Source of the DNA: Neocallimastix lanati (nom. inval.)
Taxonomy: Eukaryota; Neocallimastigomycota; Neocallimastigomycetes; Neocallimastigales; Neocallimastigaceae
NCBI GenBank assembly: GCA_016946835.1
Contig: JACVTC010000047.1
Coordinates: 60,001-124,000, forward strand
Direction of reading: 5' to 3'
Length of the DNA stretch: 64,000 nucleotides
Shown: piece after piece, positions 30,755 through 47,353 of the stretch
Layout: every line of letters starts with the position of its first letter
Position numbering within the stretch: the stretch's first letter is position 1
The notes under the pieces: generated by a model
Database searches by the model: none
The model's input: only the letters and a program-made list of their open reading frames with translations
What the model was told of the DNA's origin: nothing
Made by a program: the position numbers and the translations under genes

Positions 30755-31996
30755 TGTTTACTATTGTGCCTCTGTTATAGACTATAATTATATATATATA
30801 TTAATAACCAATTCATTATTTAAGATTTAAGATTTTCATTCTAATAATATATTAACACACTAAAAACTTTATAATAAATCAAACAATATTTAATTCTTAA
30901 AAATTTATAACAATTATTCATCCATCAACTTTCATTTTTTAAAATAATAATAATAATAATACTAAATTCATTAAATCATCCATCATTATTTACCTAAATG
31001 TCAAAAACAATTATATGATAAATAGGCAAGAAAGAAGGATCAAAATAAATAAATTAAAAAATCTTTTGTTTAATTGTTTTTGAGGCTTCACCAATCAAAT
31101 GTATATTTATTATATATTTTTATATAACAATTCAACCTTAATATAAATATGGATTAATAAACTAATCAATATAACATAAATAAAAAATATATTATTTTCT
31201 TTGATTTTAAGCCAAACTTCTTTGTTTTAATTATTCACTATCATACAAAAAATTTTTTACATAGGAACAATACCAAAATTTTTTATATTTCTCTTTATTC
31301 CATTTTTCCTCATTTTTATTTTTTTTTTTTTTTTGTATATTTATTTATTAAATTTTATTTTCATATATTAAAATATTAATAAAAATAAAAAATTTAATAA
31401 GAGAATAGTAATAATAATAACAAATTTTATTATATAAAATCTCAATCATAAAAACATGATTTTAGAGATGCGAGATGCGTATCTATTTTTTTTTTTTTTT
31501 TAATTATTTTTTATATCATTTCTATATTTAATATTAAATTTATTTTAATTTAATTTTATTATTATTACTTTTATATATATTATATATATTTTTTAAATTT
31601 TTTAATTTTTTTTTTTGCTATATGATTTTAATTTATATATATATATATATTTATAAATATTTTTTACGATTATGGATTGATTATATATTTATTTCATTAT
31701 TATATTATTGTTGATTTATATTATACATTGGAGCATATATATAAACAGCTTTTATTTTTAAAGCTTAAACAATACTAATTAAAAATGTATTATATATATA
31801 TATTTACTTTTTATATATTTTTTTGACAATCTGCCTTAATTTTTTTTTTTTTTTTTTTTGATTTTTATTTATTAAAATTTTATTACTATATATAAATTTT
31901 ATTTTAACGAATTTCACGTAATAGAGTGAAGTGGTTCATATATTGAAAATGTATATATTTTTATAAAAATACTAGATTATAATGATATATTGTAGT
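30755..31996. other. Intergenic region upstream of eL29 and downstream of PP1
   Basis: AT-rich DNA with T-runs (31320-31334, 31484-31501, 31841-31859) and TA repeats. No gene was seen. It should contain the eL29 promoter. Confidence 0.55.
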
Positions 31997-34339
<2,343 letters not shown>

Positions 34340-37271
34340 TTTTAATTAATTTATATATACTTCTTTGAATATTAATTGTATTATTATTTGGCGATTTATT
34401 CAAATAAATATATAAAATATAAAATGTAAATAATTATATAAACAACAATAGCAGAAAAAAAATAATAATAATAATAATAAAAATAAAAAAATGATTATTA
34501 ATATTCTGATTAAATCATAAAATATTTACTACTTAAAAGAATTTATAATTATATAAATAATACAAAAATAAATAATTAATTCATTTTATAATTTAATTAT
34601 ATTTAATTTAGATAGATTTGTCGATTAATACTTTTTCTTTTTCTCCTTTAATATATATTTTTTATATTTTTATTATTATTTTTTTTTTATAAAAAATAAA
34701 AAAAATAAAAAATAAAATATCGTAATAATAATTATAGAAAAAAAAAACTTGTTAATGTATAAAAAAAAATTATATATATAAAATAATTATTAAAATAAGT
34801 AGATAAATAAATGTTATAAATAAATAAAAATTTATTAATATTAATGAAAATAATTATAAATTCTAGTTGAATTATTATTCCTATATGATATAATAATAAT
34901 TATATATTATTTTATTATCTATTTATTTATTGTCAATAAAGTAGTATAAATTTAAGGAATATATATATATATTAAAAATATATTTCATAAGTTTAATAAT
35001 ATATTTAATATTATTTATGTATTTATGAATGTAATTATTTTAATTATTTTAATTTATGTTTTTTTATATTTTTAGTTTGATATTAAATTATATTTTAATT
35101 AATTTTTAATTGTAGTATTTATATATTTGATCCATATAATAAATTATATGGATTTAATGATTAACCTATTATTTAAAAGTTTATATATATAATAAAAATG
35201 TTTTTATATTAAAATATAAACAAATATATAATAAATTTATTGCAATGATTTTAGTTTATAATATTTAAAATAAATTTTATTTTAATGCCAACATAGAAAA
35301 TTATAAATTGATATAAATAAACAATAAACAATAAATAATATATAGTAAATAATAAATAATTAATAAATAAATAATAAATAGTAATAAATAATAAATAATA
35401 AATAATTAATAAATAATAAATAATAAATAATTAATAAATAAAATAATAAAAAAAATAATAGAATACTATAATAAAAATAATAAATAAATAATAAATAAAT
35501 AATAAAATAAATAATAAATAAATAATAAATAAATAATAAATAAATAATAAATAAATAATAAATAAATAATAAATAAATAATAAATAAATAATAAATAATA
35601 GAATAATAAATAATAGAATAATAAATAATAGAATAATAAATAATAGAATAATAAATAATAGATAATAGATAATAAATAATAAATAATAAATAATAAATAA
35701 TAATAAATTAATAACAGATAATAAAAAATAAATAATAGATTATAAAAAAATAACTTTAAAATAATTATAAAAAAATTAATAATACAATAATTTTTGAATT
35801 TCTTAATGTGAATATATATATACAATATGTCTTTTTATATTAAACGAATATTTTAAATGACTTACTGTAAATAAAGAAAAATAATAATAAATATATAAAA
35901 AATAAATAATTTTAAATAATATTAATTTCTTGATAATTGAAAATATATTTACATATTTAATTTTATAAATATATTCTTAATACAATATTATTATTTTTAT
36001 AATAAAATATTTTTATTTAAAGGATAATAATAGAATTAAAATATATATATAGAAAAAAATTTTTATTATTAATGAGAACTATAAATCTTATTATACTTTT
36101 TAATAAATAATAAAATACGAATAAATTTTTTTAAAGAAAAAAATAATTTTTACATATTTAAATATATGCATATACCTTGAAAAATAAAAAAAAAAAACAT
36201 ATATAAAATAATATAATAAAATTACATTCCTTTTTTTTACTATATAATAATAATTATATAAAATAAAATACTCTCTCAATTACTGAGTCTAATAATTATT
36301 TTTACATCGAAAATAATTTTGTTTTCTTTGGATTTTCTAAATTGTGTTAGATTTTTAAATCTCGGAAATTTTTATATATTAATATTAAAAATAATACTAT
36401 TTATTTAAATTATAAATTAAACACCAAAATTTAGTAGTTATAATTAGATTTTGTCATTTATATGTATATTAAATGAACTTAAATATCTTTAAATTGCTTT
36501 AATATTTAAAATTAATGAATAATGATCTATAAAGAATTGTCTTAATATTATTATTAACATTATTATATATATGAATAAAAAAATCTTTGCTAAAAATTAT
36601 ATTACGTTAAAAAATTATTTATTCATTTAATAGCTATTTTATTTTAAAAAATTAAAATTTTTAAATGTGATAATTGTATATATATGATTTAAAAAAAAAA
36701 TGAAATGATTAAAATTTTAATATTATTCATTGAATATAAAAAATATAACATTTTGTTGAAATATTAATGAAAATAGTAATTAAGTTAAATTAATTTTTTA
36801 TTAAAAGAAATAAAATGTAATAATTATTGTTCCTAAAAAAACTAGTTTAAAAATTTTTGTAATTGTATTATTTAAAATAAGATATTTCTTGCGTTTAAAA
36901 AAGATTGTTATTTTTATTATTTTTTTATAGATAATACCTAATATTGATTGTTGATAAATACAAATTAAAAATTTACATGAAGTAATTTAATAAAAAACTA
37001 TTATTAAAATTCATGAAGATAAGATATTAAAGTATAATTATATATTTTTATTTTAAAAATGTTTTATAAATTTTAAAATAATTAAGATAAAAGAGAAAAA
37101 AATTTACATTAAAATATTCGAAAGAAAAATTTTTACAATAACTTATTTTGGATGAAAGAAAAGAATTATGAAATAATACTTCATTTCATTATATAATGTA
37201 GAAAGAAAATTTCATGCGTAAAGTTCAAAGAATGCTTTCTGTATATAATTTTGTTTCAATATATATTATGT
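34340..37271. other. Long intergenic region, AT-rich
   Basis: About 2.9 kb without a supported gene. It includes the PP1 promoter side (34340-34700) and a degenerate TAAATAA-type minisatellite (35324-35720) that produces a spurious Tyr/Leu-rich frame. The rest is simple AT sequence. Confidence 0.6.
35324..35720 (+). repeat. Degenerate (TAAATAATAAA)n minisatellite
   Basis: Repeats of AATAAATAATAAATA, later with ATAATAGA units, cover about 400 bp. Confidence 0.85.
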
Positions 37272-37279
37272 AATATTTT

Positions 37280-37312
<33 letters not shown>

Positions 37313-37920
37313 TTCTGGTGTGTACCGTCCTAGGTTTCAATCTCCCCCTCAGGGGCAGTAGGTATATTGAAGTGGTCGTACATTTCCATATAGACAGATA
37401 TTGTCCCTTCTGGACGGTATTACTTAGTGTCCAACATTTGCGCTCCGACATGCATATTATTACTGAAAAATTTTCTAGTACTTTTTCTCGGAGTGTTTCT
37501 CTAATTCGTAACTTCTCTTTATAGCCATTATAACCTAACCCATTATATTTCGTACTAGCTTCCTTGGTAAATGCATAAATGTCTGAAAGATTACTATTAA
37601 GTGAATAATATCTATATCACAAGTAGAATATATATCTACATGGACACATGAAATCATATACTCAAATATTAGTAATTCCCTTGTATGTATATTAAATTAA
37701 AGTATTAGAGTAACCCTCTCAAGCCCATAGTTAGTACGGTATCTTTTCTATAAATAAGGGAATTTAGAATAATAATAATATATATAAGGGGATTATATAC
37801 GTAACTGTTGTAAGGAAAAATAGAAAATGGTTATAGGGTAGGATTGAACCAGAAGCCCTATGTATGTTATCCCACGGACTAACAACCAGGATAGAACCCG
37901 GTTCGATTACAATATTTGAA
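37272..37920 (-). mobile_element. Candidate tRNA-derived SINE
   Basis: This is the most GC-rich non-coding stretch in the window. Read on the minus strand, it begins near 37910 with a tRNA-like head: GGTTCTATCCTGGTTGTTAG, then GGTTCAATCC at about 37854-37845, a match to the Pol III B-box GWTCRANNC. TATAACC downstream of the B-box can pair 6/7 with GGTTCTA at the head. The body runs about 550 nt and ends in an A-tail of about 29 nt, seen as poly-T at 37282-37310. Flanking 10-bp near-direct repeats AATATTTTAA (37272-37281) and AATATTTGAA (37911-37920) look like a target-site duplication. No protein is encoded. The A-box is weak and the anticodon arm is not recognisable. Confidence 0.5.
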
Positions 37921-39046
37921 GATTATATTCTTATGATTTCATATTTATATCAATTACTGATTGTAAAATTAATATAATATAAAAATTTTTTTTTGTCCAA
38001 TAAAATGTGATTATTTAAGAATTAATCGTATATATTATTAATTTATTTAAATTATTATTAAAATATGATATTTCAAAAAAATTCTTTTATAAAAAAATAA
38101 AATATTTATTTTAATGATTTAGAAAATAATTACGAACTTATTATTTTCTAAATTAAAAAAATCATAATTTAACAAATAAAAGAAAATGTTGAAATTTTAT
38201 ATTTTTTATTTATTCTTGAGTGAATTTAAAAATTATTATTATATAAAAATATTGTTTTCAAATATTAATCGAAAAAAAATATTTATAATTATTAGTATTA
38301 TATTGAAAAGTCTTAAACTGAAATAGTTGAATTAAAAATATTTAATTTATATTAAGAAAATAATCAATATTATGAAAAAAATTTTATTTAATCATCTTTT
38401 TATAATTAATATATGAAATTCCTTTGTAAAATTTATTTAAATTTTAATTTAATTTTATTGTATTTTATTAAATAATAAAGTTTAAAATATATATTATGTA
38501 TATTATATACAAAATATAAAGTAATTTTTTTTTTTTATATAAATATTTTTTGAAAAGAAAAAAAAGGTTTTAAATATTAAGATATATACTTTATCACATT
38601 TCAGATTTATTTTTATAATTATATAATAAAGTATTGATACTTTATATTTTCAAATACTATCTGATTTTATAATTCAAAGAATAATAAAAATAATATAATT
38701 TACAAACATTTTGAAGAGAAGGTATAAAATTATACAGAATATATTTTTAAAGAGTATAAAATCTATAAAATTTTATATATTTTAAATTAAATATATATAA
38801 TAACATTTTTTTTTTATTTTTTATTTTATTTTTTTTTTCTAAAAATTTTTTATGCAATTATAATCGTATGTATATATATTTATAATTATTTACAAATACG
38901 ATAACATAAATATAAGTATAATTTAAATATTTGAAAAATTTATTTTTTTATATATAATATTTATATATTTTATATTAAAAAATATAAAATTATTTTCAAT
39001 TATCTTCTTTGCTTTACTTTTTCCTCAATTTTTTTTTTATCTTTGG

Positions 39047-39089
<43 letters not shown>

Positions 39090-39439
39090 CACTCTCTGCT
39101 TCATTTATCATACAGATAACAATTAAACAAAAATAAACCTTAACATAAGTTTAAATATAGAAAAAAAAAAAAAAAATAAAAAAAAAATAAAAAATAAAAA
39201 AAAAAAAATAATAAAAAAAAAATATAAAATAAAAAATAATAAAAATAATAAAAATAATAAAAAATAATAATAAATAAAGAAACAAATAATAATTTAAAAT
39301 TAATAAATAAATATTATTTTTTTATTGAAATTATTTGTTTTTTTATAATCAAATATTCAAAGTCTTTTTAATTATTTATGAAATTTATGAATTATATATA
39401 AATTTTCATAATAACTTTAATAATAATTTTATATTTACA
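37921..39439. other. Intergenic region upstream of the kinesin gene
   Basis: AT-rich DNA with a long T-run (about 39049-39089) followed by a CT-rich patch and A-runs (39160-39290). This resembles a pyrimidine-rich promoter or 5' leader of the kinesin gene. No other gene was seen. Confidence 0.5.
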
Positions 39440-41054
39440 ATGTCAACTTTAATACCAGTACCAAATAAAAGACGTCAAAATCATTTAGCCGCATTGCGTA
39501 GAACTTCTGTTAATTCACAAAATGGTTCTTCATCGGCAATTACTTCACCAATAAGTTATAATTTTAATTCAAATTCTAGAGCATCATCACCAGCACTTAG
39601 TCAAAGAAGTAGTATTAGTTATTCTTCATCTACAAATGTAAATTCAAATAATAATATAAATAAGAATAATTCTGATTTTTGTCAAGTTACTGTTAGAATA
39701 CGGTATATATTAATTGATAAATAAAATTAAGGTTTTTTGATATAAATTATTAATTATTAATAAATGAATTCTTTTATTATACCATAAAATATATGGAATG
39801 TTTAGACCATTTACAGCAAACGAATGGAATCTTGGAAATACCATTCCAGTTTGGGAAGGAAATGAGGAATTATCAACTGTTTCATATTCGAATGAATGGT
39901 TAGAAAAATCAAATAAAAATCAACTTTCTTATCAATACGGTAAATTAAACATAAATTTAATAAATACAAATATATATTCATTTATATTTACAATTTTTTA
40001 TTATTAATAATTTAATTTTTATTTTTTAATTTATACTTTTAAATATATTAATATTTTGTTATTCATTATTATTAATATTGTTAATAATAATTTAATAAGA
40101 TAATGTCATTGTTGGAAGTGATAATAAAGAATTATATAATCGTTGTGTAAAAGATGTTGTCATGTCATCTATGGAAGGTTTAAACGGTACTGTTTTTGCT
40201 TATGGTCAAACAGCTTCCGGTAAAACTTATTCAATGGTAAAATTAATAATAATAAATAATAAGAATATAAATGCATATTATAGTAATTATTATAATAAAT
40301 GTTATTTTTATTTTTATTTATTTTTGTAAATTTTATTATATATATACTATTTTAACAACAGATGGGTAAATATAATCATTAATAAAATTAATTTATTAAA
40401 ACTGACATTTTATTATAAAAATTATTTTTAAATAATCTATTTATTAATGATTTTAAAATTTTTTATGAATATTCTATTAGGTGTTGAAAATCAGCCTGGA
40501 ATTATACCACAAGCTGTAGATGATGTATTTTATTATATTAAAGAAATGGTATATTTTATATTTTGTTACGTGATTATTAGTAATTTTATATAAATATTTA
40601 AAATGTTCAGTTTAATTTATATATATATATATATATATATTATATTTATAATTTAACAAAAAGTCAAAAGGTGATAGAGAATTTCTTTTACGTGTTTCTT
40701 ATATGGAAATTTATAATGAACAAATTCAAGATTTACTTTCACCAGAAACTACAAATCTTAGAATTTTTGAAGATAGAAGAGTAATGAAAATTAACTCTGT
40801 TTTTATAAAGAGATAATTATTTAATAGTAAAAATTAATATATCAATAAATATTATTTATTTTAAATAATAATGTTATTAATGTATATCATTATAGAGAGG
40901 TATTTATGTAAGTCCTTTAAAGGAAGAAATTGTGACATCAGCTAAACAAGTAATGAGAATTATTCAAAAGGGTGAAACAAATAGACATATTAGTACTACT
41001 GATTATAATAAACATAGTAGTCGTTCACATACTATATTTCAAATGGTTACTATA

Positions 41055-41088
<34 letters not shown>

Positions 41089-41490
41089 TTATTATAATTT
41101 TAATTAATATTTTTTCATATTTTAATTTTAAATAATTTAGATCATTGAGAGTAAAAGTCAATCTTCGTCAGTTAGATCCTCAAAAGGATCATTTTATTCC
41201 CAAAAAAGCTCAAGTGATTCAGTAAAAATTTCTCAATTAGTAAGTTTATTAAATAATAAATTATATATAAAGAATATCTACTATTTATTCGATTATTTAA
41301 ATATATATCCACATAAAATAATGTATAAAATTTAATATATTAGAACCTTATTGATTTATCGGGTTCAGAAAAGGCAACATCAGATGCAGATCGTCGTAAG
41401 GAAGGTGCATTTATTAATAAATCTTTATTAACATTAGGAAATGTTATTTCAAAATTAACAGAAGAAAAACGGTATTATTTCTTATTTATG

Positions 41491-41534
<44 letters not shown>

Positions 41535-42202
41535 TTATAATAATATTTTAATATTAATTATCGTTTATTTATTCAATAATTATATTTTAGTGGTCATATT
41601 CCATATCGTGATTCAAAGTTAACTAGAATTTTACAGTCATCGCTTTCAGGTAATGCAAAAATTTCAGTTATTTGTACGATTAGCCCAGCTGGTATAAATG
41701 CTGATGAATCTCATAATACTTTGAATTTTGCGAAAAGAGTCAAGAAAGTTGCAACAAAGGCACATACAAATCAAGTAATATTTATATATAATGATTAATA
41801 ATATTAATTAAAAAAAAATAAGTAAATAAATATCAATATTTAATATAATATAATTATTACTATTATATTATAATCAAAATTATAAAAACCTAAAATTAAT
41901 TTATTAAAAGGTTCTTGATGATAAAGCTTTGATTCAAAAATATAAAAAAGAAATTAATGAATTAAAGGTTAAATTACAAGTAGCAACAGATATGAGTAAT
42001 ATATCAAATGTTGCATCTTTAGAGGATGGAAAGAAAGATGAAGAATTAATGTTGTTACAACAAGAAAGAATAAAGGTTAAATTAATATTAATATAATAAT
42101 TGAATTAATTGAATTAAATAAATAAATAAATAAAATTTATTGTTTATATTAATATTTTATTCACTAAATTAATATAAATATATGATAATACCTATATTAA
42201 TA

Positions 42203-42243
<41 letters not shown>

Positions 42244-43808
42244 ATAGTGGGAAGAGGAAATGCATGAACAACAATTGGTAAATAAAAATTATACCAATAA
42301 TTGCATTAATAGCATTTTATAATATAGTTAATATTAAATTATTATTAAATTTTATTATATTTAGCTACGTACTGCATTAAAGGAACGTATTGATCATTTA
42401 ACAAAATTGATTTTAACAAGTTCATCAATATCTCCACAAATGATGCTAGAGTTCTCAAGGACACCAACTGTAAATAATAATACATTTAAAATTATTAAAT
42501 TCTTAATTTTATAGATAAATATTCAATGTAATGATAACCATTTAATTTAAAATTATTATTATTATTATTAGAAAACTTCTGATGGTAATAAAGTTTCATT
42601 ATTATCACCATTAAATATTTCAGAAAATGAATTACCACCTGTAAATATTTATTTTTTATTTAGTAATTATTATTATTATTATTACAATTATAATCGTTAA
42701 ATAAAATATTTAATTTATTAATATTTATAAAATATATTTGATAATTATTATATATAGTATATTGAAGAAGCTTTAACTAAACAAAATGGTCAATTAGAAA
42801 AACTTCAGAAAGAAGCAAAAGCTAAAGATGAATATATTAAAGAATTAGAATTAATGCTTCAAGAAGGAAAATATCTTGATATGCTTACTCCTGATGCTAA
42901 TGAAATATCAATGAACGAACAGACTAAAGATGAATTAGCAGCAAAAATAAAAGAAAATAAATCTTTAGCCATTGAAATTGAAAATAACCAAAAAATAATT
43001 GAAGAATTGACAAATAAGAATAAAGATTTGGAGTTATTAATTACTCAACAAGATGCTAAGTTATCTTCTTATTCAACAAAAGAACATGCTATATATTCTA
43101 ATCTTAATAATACTAATATATCACCAGAAGTTGAAAGCTTATTGGAAGATCAACAACATTCTCTTGAATTACTTGAAGAAGAAAATAAACAATTAAGGAA
43201 AGCACTTAATCAATCTGAATTTAAATTGAAAAAATTAGAATTAGTTCAGTTTGAAGATATTGAGAAATTAGTAATAAAAGCTTGTGGTAATAATGCTAAT
43301 ACCAACATACCTTCTTCCTCAAAAAACCCTCCACTTAATTTAAATGTTTCTTCGACGAATTCATCAAATACATCCTCTTCTAATGGTGGCTTAGGAAAAT
43401 CAACAAAAAATGAAATTAATGTGCAAAATCCAACATCACCAACCAAACGTCATCAAAGTTCAACTATTTATAATAATAATAATAATAATAAGCATAATAA
43501 TAGTAATCCATTAAATAATGAAAGTATTAATAATATGGATAAAGAAAATTATTATACAATGATTATACAAGAATTACAAGCAAGCTTAGAAGAAGAAAGG
43601 AAAAGGCATCAAAAAGAAATGGAAATAGTAATTTAATAATATTTTATTTATTATTTTTATTAAAATTAAGTTTTCATTAATTTATTATAAAGTTATATTA
43701 ATTATAATGTTCATATTAAAATTAAAAAAATATTTTTATTATTTAAATTTTTTATTATAGGCAAAAGAACAAATGAATTTATTACAAGATCGAGATAATC
43801 AAAGCTAA
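39440..43808 (+). CDS. Kinesin-7 (CENP-E-like) motor protein
   Basis: The model has 16 exons: 39440-39702, 39806-39939, 40100-40236, 40362-40365, 40481-40548, 40664-40780, 40896-41045, 41141-41239, 41344-41471, 41591-41774, 41911-42075, 42248-42277, 42365-42469, 42572-42640, 42758-43627 and 43761-43808. It gives 856 residues. After a Ser-rich N-terminus, the motor starts at [10 protein letters not shown]. The P-loop is GQTASGKT (168-175), switch [10 protein letters not shown], switch [11 protein letters not shown] and the microtubule-binding loop [17 protein letters not shown], ending [10 protein letters not shown]. Coiled-coil segments with Asn/Ser linkers follow. [20 protein letters not shown] and GETNRHIS are typical of CENP-E/Kip2. 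Family members are plus-end-directed motors for chromosomes or microtubule tips. An in-frame ATG exists at 39335, but [12 protein letters not shown] gives a more typical start. Confidence 0.93.
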
Positions 43809-45451
<1,643 letters not shown>

Positions 45452-45715
45452 TTAATATTGGTCTTCTGGATGAGCTTCAAATGGGTGAGAATCCTTTCTA
45501 GCTTCCCAATAGAAATCACCATAAGATGTGAATAATTCTTCATCCTTAGCAATGAAATTTCTAGCATGATACATTAAGTACCAATTATTTTTGTATGGAA
45601 CGTACATTCCATATAAATTAGCTTCAGAGTCATGCTTATGATTAACGAATCTTAACCAAGTACCTAATTTTTTTTTTTTTTTTGTAAATTAAAATATTTA
45701 TTTTAAATGAGTTAT

Positions 45716-45777
<62 letters not shown>

Positions 45778-47136
45778 TTAAAATATGCATTTTATTAATT
45801 TAATAAAGGATTTTATTAATATTGTAAACTAAATGAACATTTTTATAATAAACAGTTATTTAATCAAAATGAACTTACCATATACACGACCATCAATACA
45901 GATTTCAAATGTTTCACCAGTTTTTGGATCTTCATAGTTTTGGTATGACCATGCGTAATCAGTATCAGTAGCACCGTTTGGAAGAACACGAGTTAAACGA
46001 CCACCATAAACACCAATAACGGATCCAGCTGGAATATCAGTTTTAGCAAAAAGACCATAACCAACTTCTGGAGAAGAAAGCTATTTTATTCATTATACAT
46101 AGTTTAAGTATTTTTATATAATTATTTTTATAATTTCAATATTAATTTTTAATCAAAATTTTAAATTATTATTATTTTTATCATTATGAATTTAATATTT
46201 ATAATATATCATAATTTTTTTCTTTTGTTATCTATAACTATATATATAATATATTAAATACCTTGATATAGAAACGGTCATCATGTTCGAAGCCATTTTC
46301 GATGTATGGACCATATAAAGATTCTCTACGTTTCATTTCTTCTTCTTCATTTTTGTAGCGTTCTTCTTGAGTAATATCTTTGGTAGCGAGGAATTCTTTA
46401 AGTTCTTCACTTTCATATGAAAGACCACCTTCAAAGGTAACAGCAAAGTAACGAAGAAGATCAGATTGTGCAAAATGTTGCTTTTCTGCATGAGCTTTAT
46501 GTTCATAGTTTGCACACATATTTTTACGATCATTTTTTAAATCTTCAAGAAGAGATTTAGCATTATTAATTTGTACACACTATTTTATTATATTTATTTT
46601 CATTTATTTTATATTTTTTAATATATAAAAAAATATTAATATTGAATTTCGATTATATTTTTTATTATATAGATAAATAATATTAAAAAATATTGAATAA
46701 TACAAAATATTTATATATATAAATATTTATTGCTAACAATCTTATAACTTTTTAACATTAACATTCTTTATTATTTAGGTTTAATTATTTTGATTCTTAG
46801 ATATTAAAAAAATGAAAATTAACTTTATATTATTCTATGTTTTTAATGGTTTTATATAATTGTCTATTTTATTTTTCTGAAATTACATTTAATTTATATT
46901 TATAGAGAAAAATTTTTTTTATTTACTTGGTAATAGGCTAAACATCCCATAATAACCACTAATATGCACATAACTATAGAACTTGTACAACAACTCTTTT
47001 CACATTTTTGATTTTTAACTTCGACAACCTTTTTTTCTTCCTTTTTTTCTTGTACCTTTTTTTCCGTTGCTTTTTTTTCTCCTTGTTCTGTATCCTTCTT
47101 TTCCTTTTTTCTGTTCTTTAAATTGCTTTCAGTCAT
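45452..47136 (-). CDS. Membrane-anchored SET-domain protein
   Basis: Four exons on the minus strand (46927-47136, 46262-46579, 45879-46080, 45452-45663) give 313 residues. Exon 1 encodes a Lys/Glu-rich leader of about 45 residues, a CEKSCC patch and a hydrophobic helix SSIVMCILVVIMGCLAYY (about 51-69), predicting an N-terminal membrane anchor. Exon 2 is a charged helical region (SLLEDLKNDRKNM, then DITQEERYKNEEEEMKRRE). Exons 3-4 form a SET fold: VGYGLFAKTDIPAGSVIGVY near the start, then TWLRFVNHKHDSEANL (245-260, the R-F-x-N-H motif) and ELFTSYGDFYW (286-296). SET domains use S-adenosylmethionine to methylate lysines. The NH and YG motifs are present, but no post-SET cysteine cluster is seen. 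Substrate and compartment are unknown. Intron 3 carries a (TAA)n tract. Confidence 0.85.
45719..45776 (+). repeat. (AAT)n in SET gene intron 3
   Basis: About 19 AAT units within the intron 45664-45878. Confidence 0.9.
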
Positions 47137-47289
47137 TTTTGATACAATATAATTTTATTTTTAATTTATTCTTTCAATTTAATATTAATCAGAATACAAA
47201 AGCACATAAATATTAAATATATATTTATTATTATATATTCAATTATATAAATTTAACATTTTTATTTAAAATTTAAAAATAAATAATAA

Positions 47290-47353
<64 letters not shown>

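Noticed and set aside
35466-35825. 119-codon Tyr/Leu/Ile-rich minus-strand frame
   Set aside because: It is produced by the TAAATAA minisatellite.
37318-37524. 68-codon plus-strand frame
   Set aside because: It lies inside the candidate SINE, antisense to its Pol III-like head, and has no family resemblance.
37840-37918. Functional tRNA gene on the minus strand
   Set aside because: The B-box and partial acceptor pairing are present, but there is too little sequence for an anticodon arm and the T stem pairs poorly.
39335-39439. Upstream in-frame start of the kinesin
   Set aside because: The extra residues are Phe/Ile/Tyr-rich like translated non-coding [13 protein letters not shown] is more plausible, though not proven.
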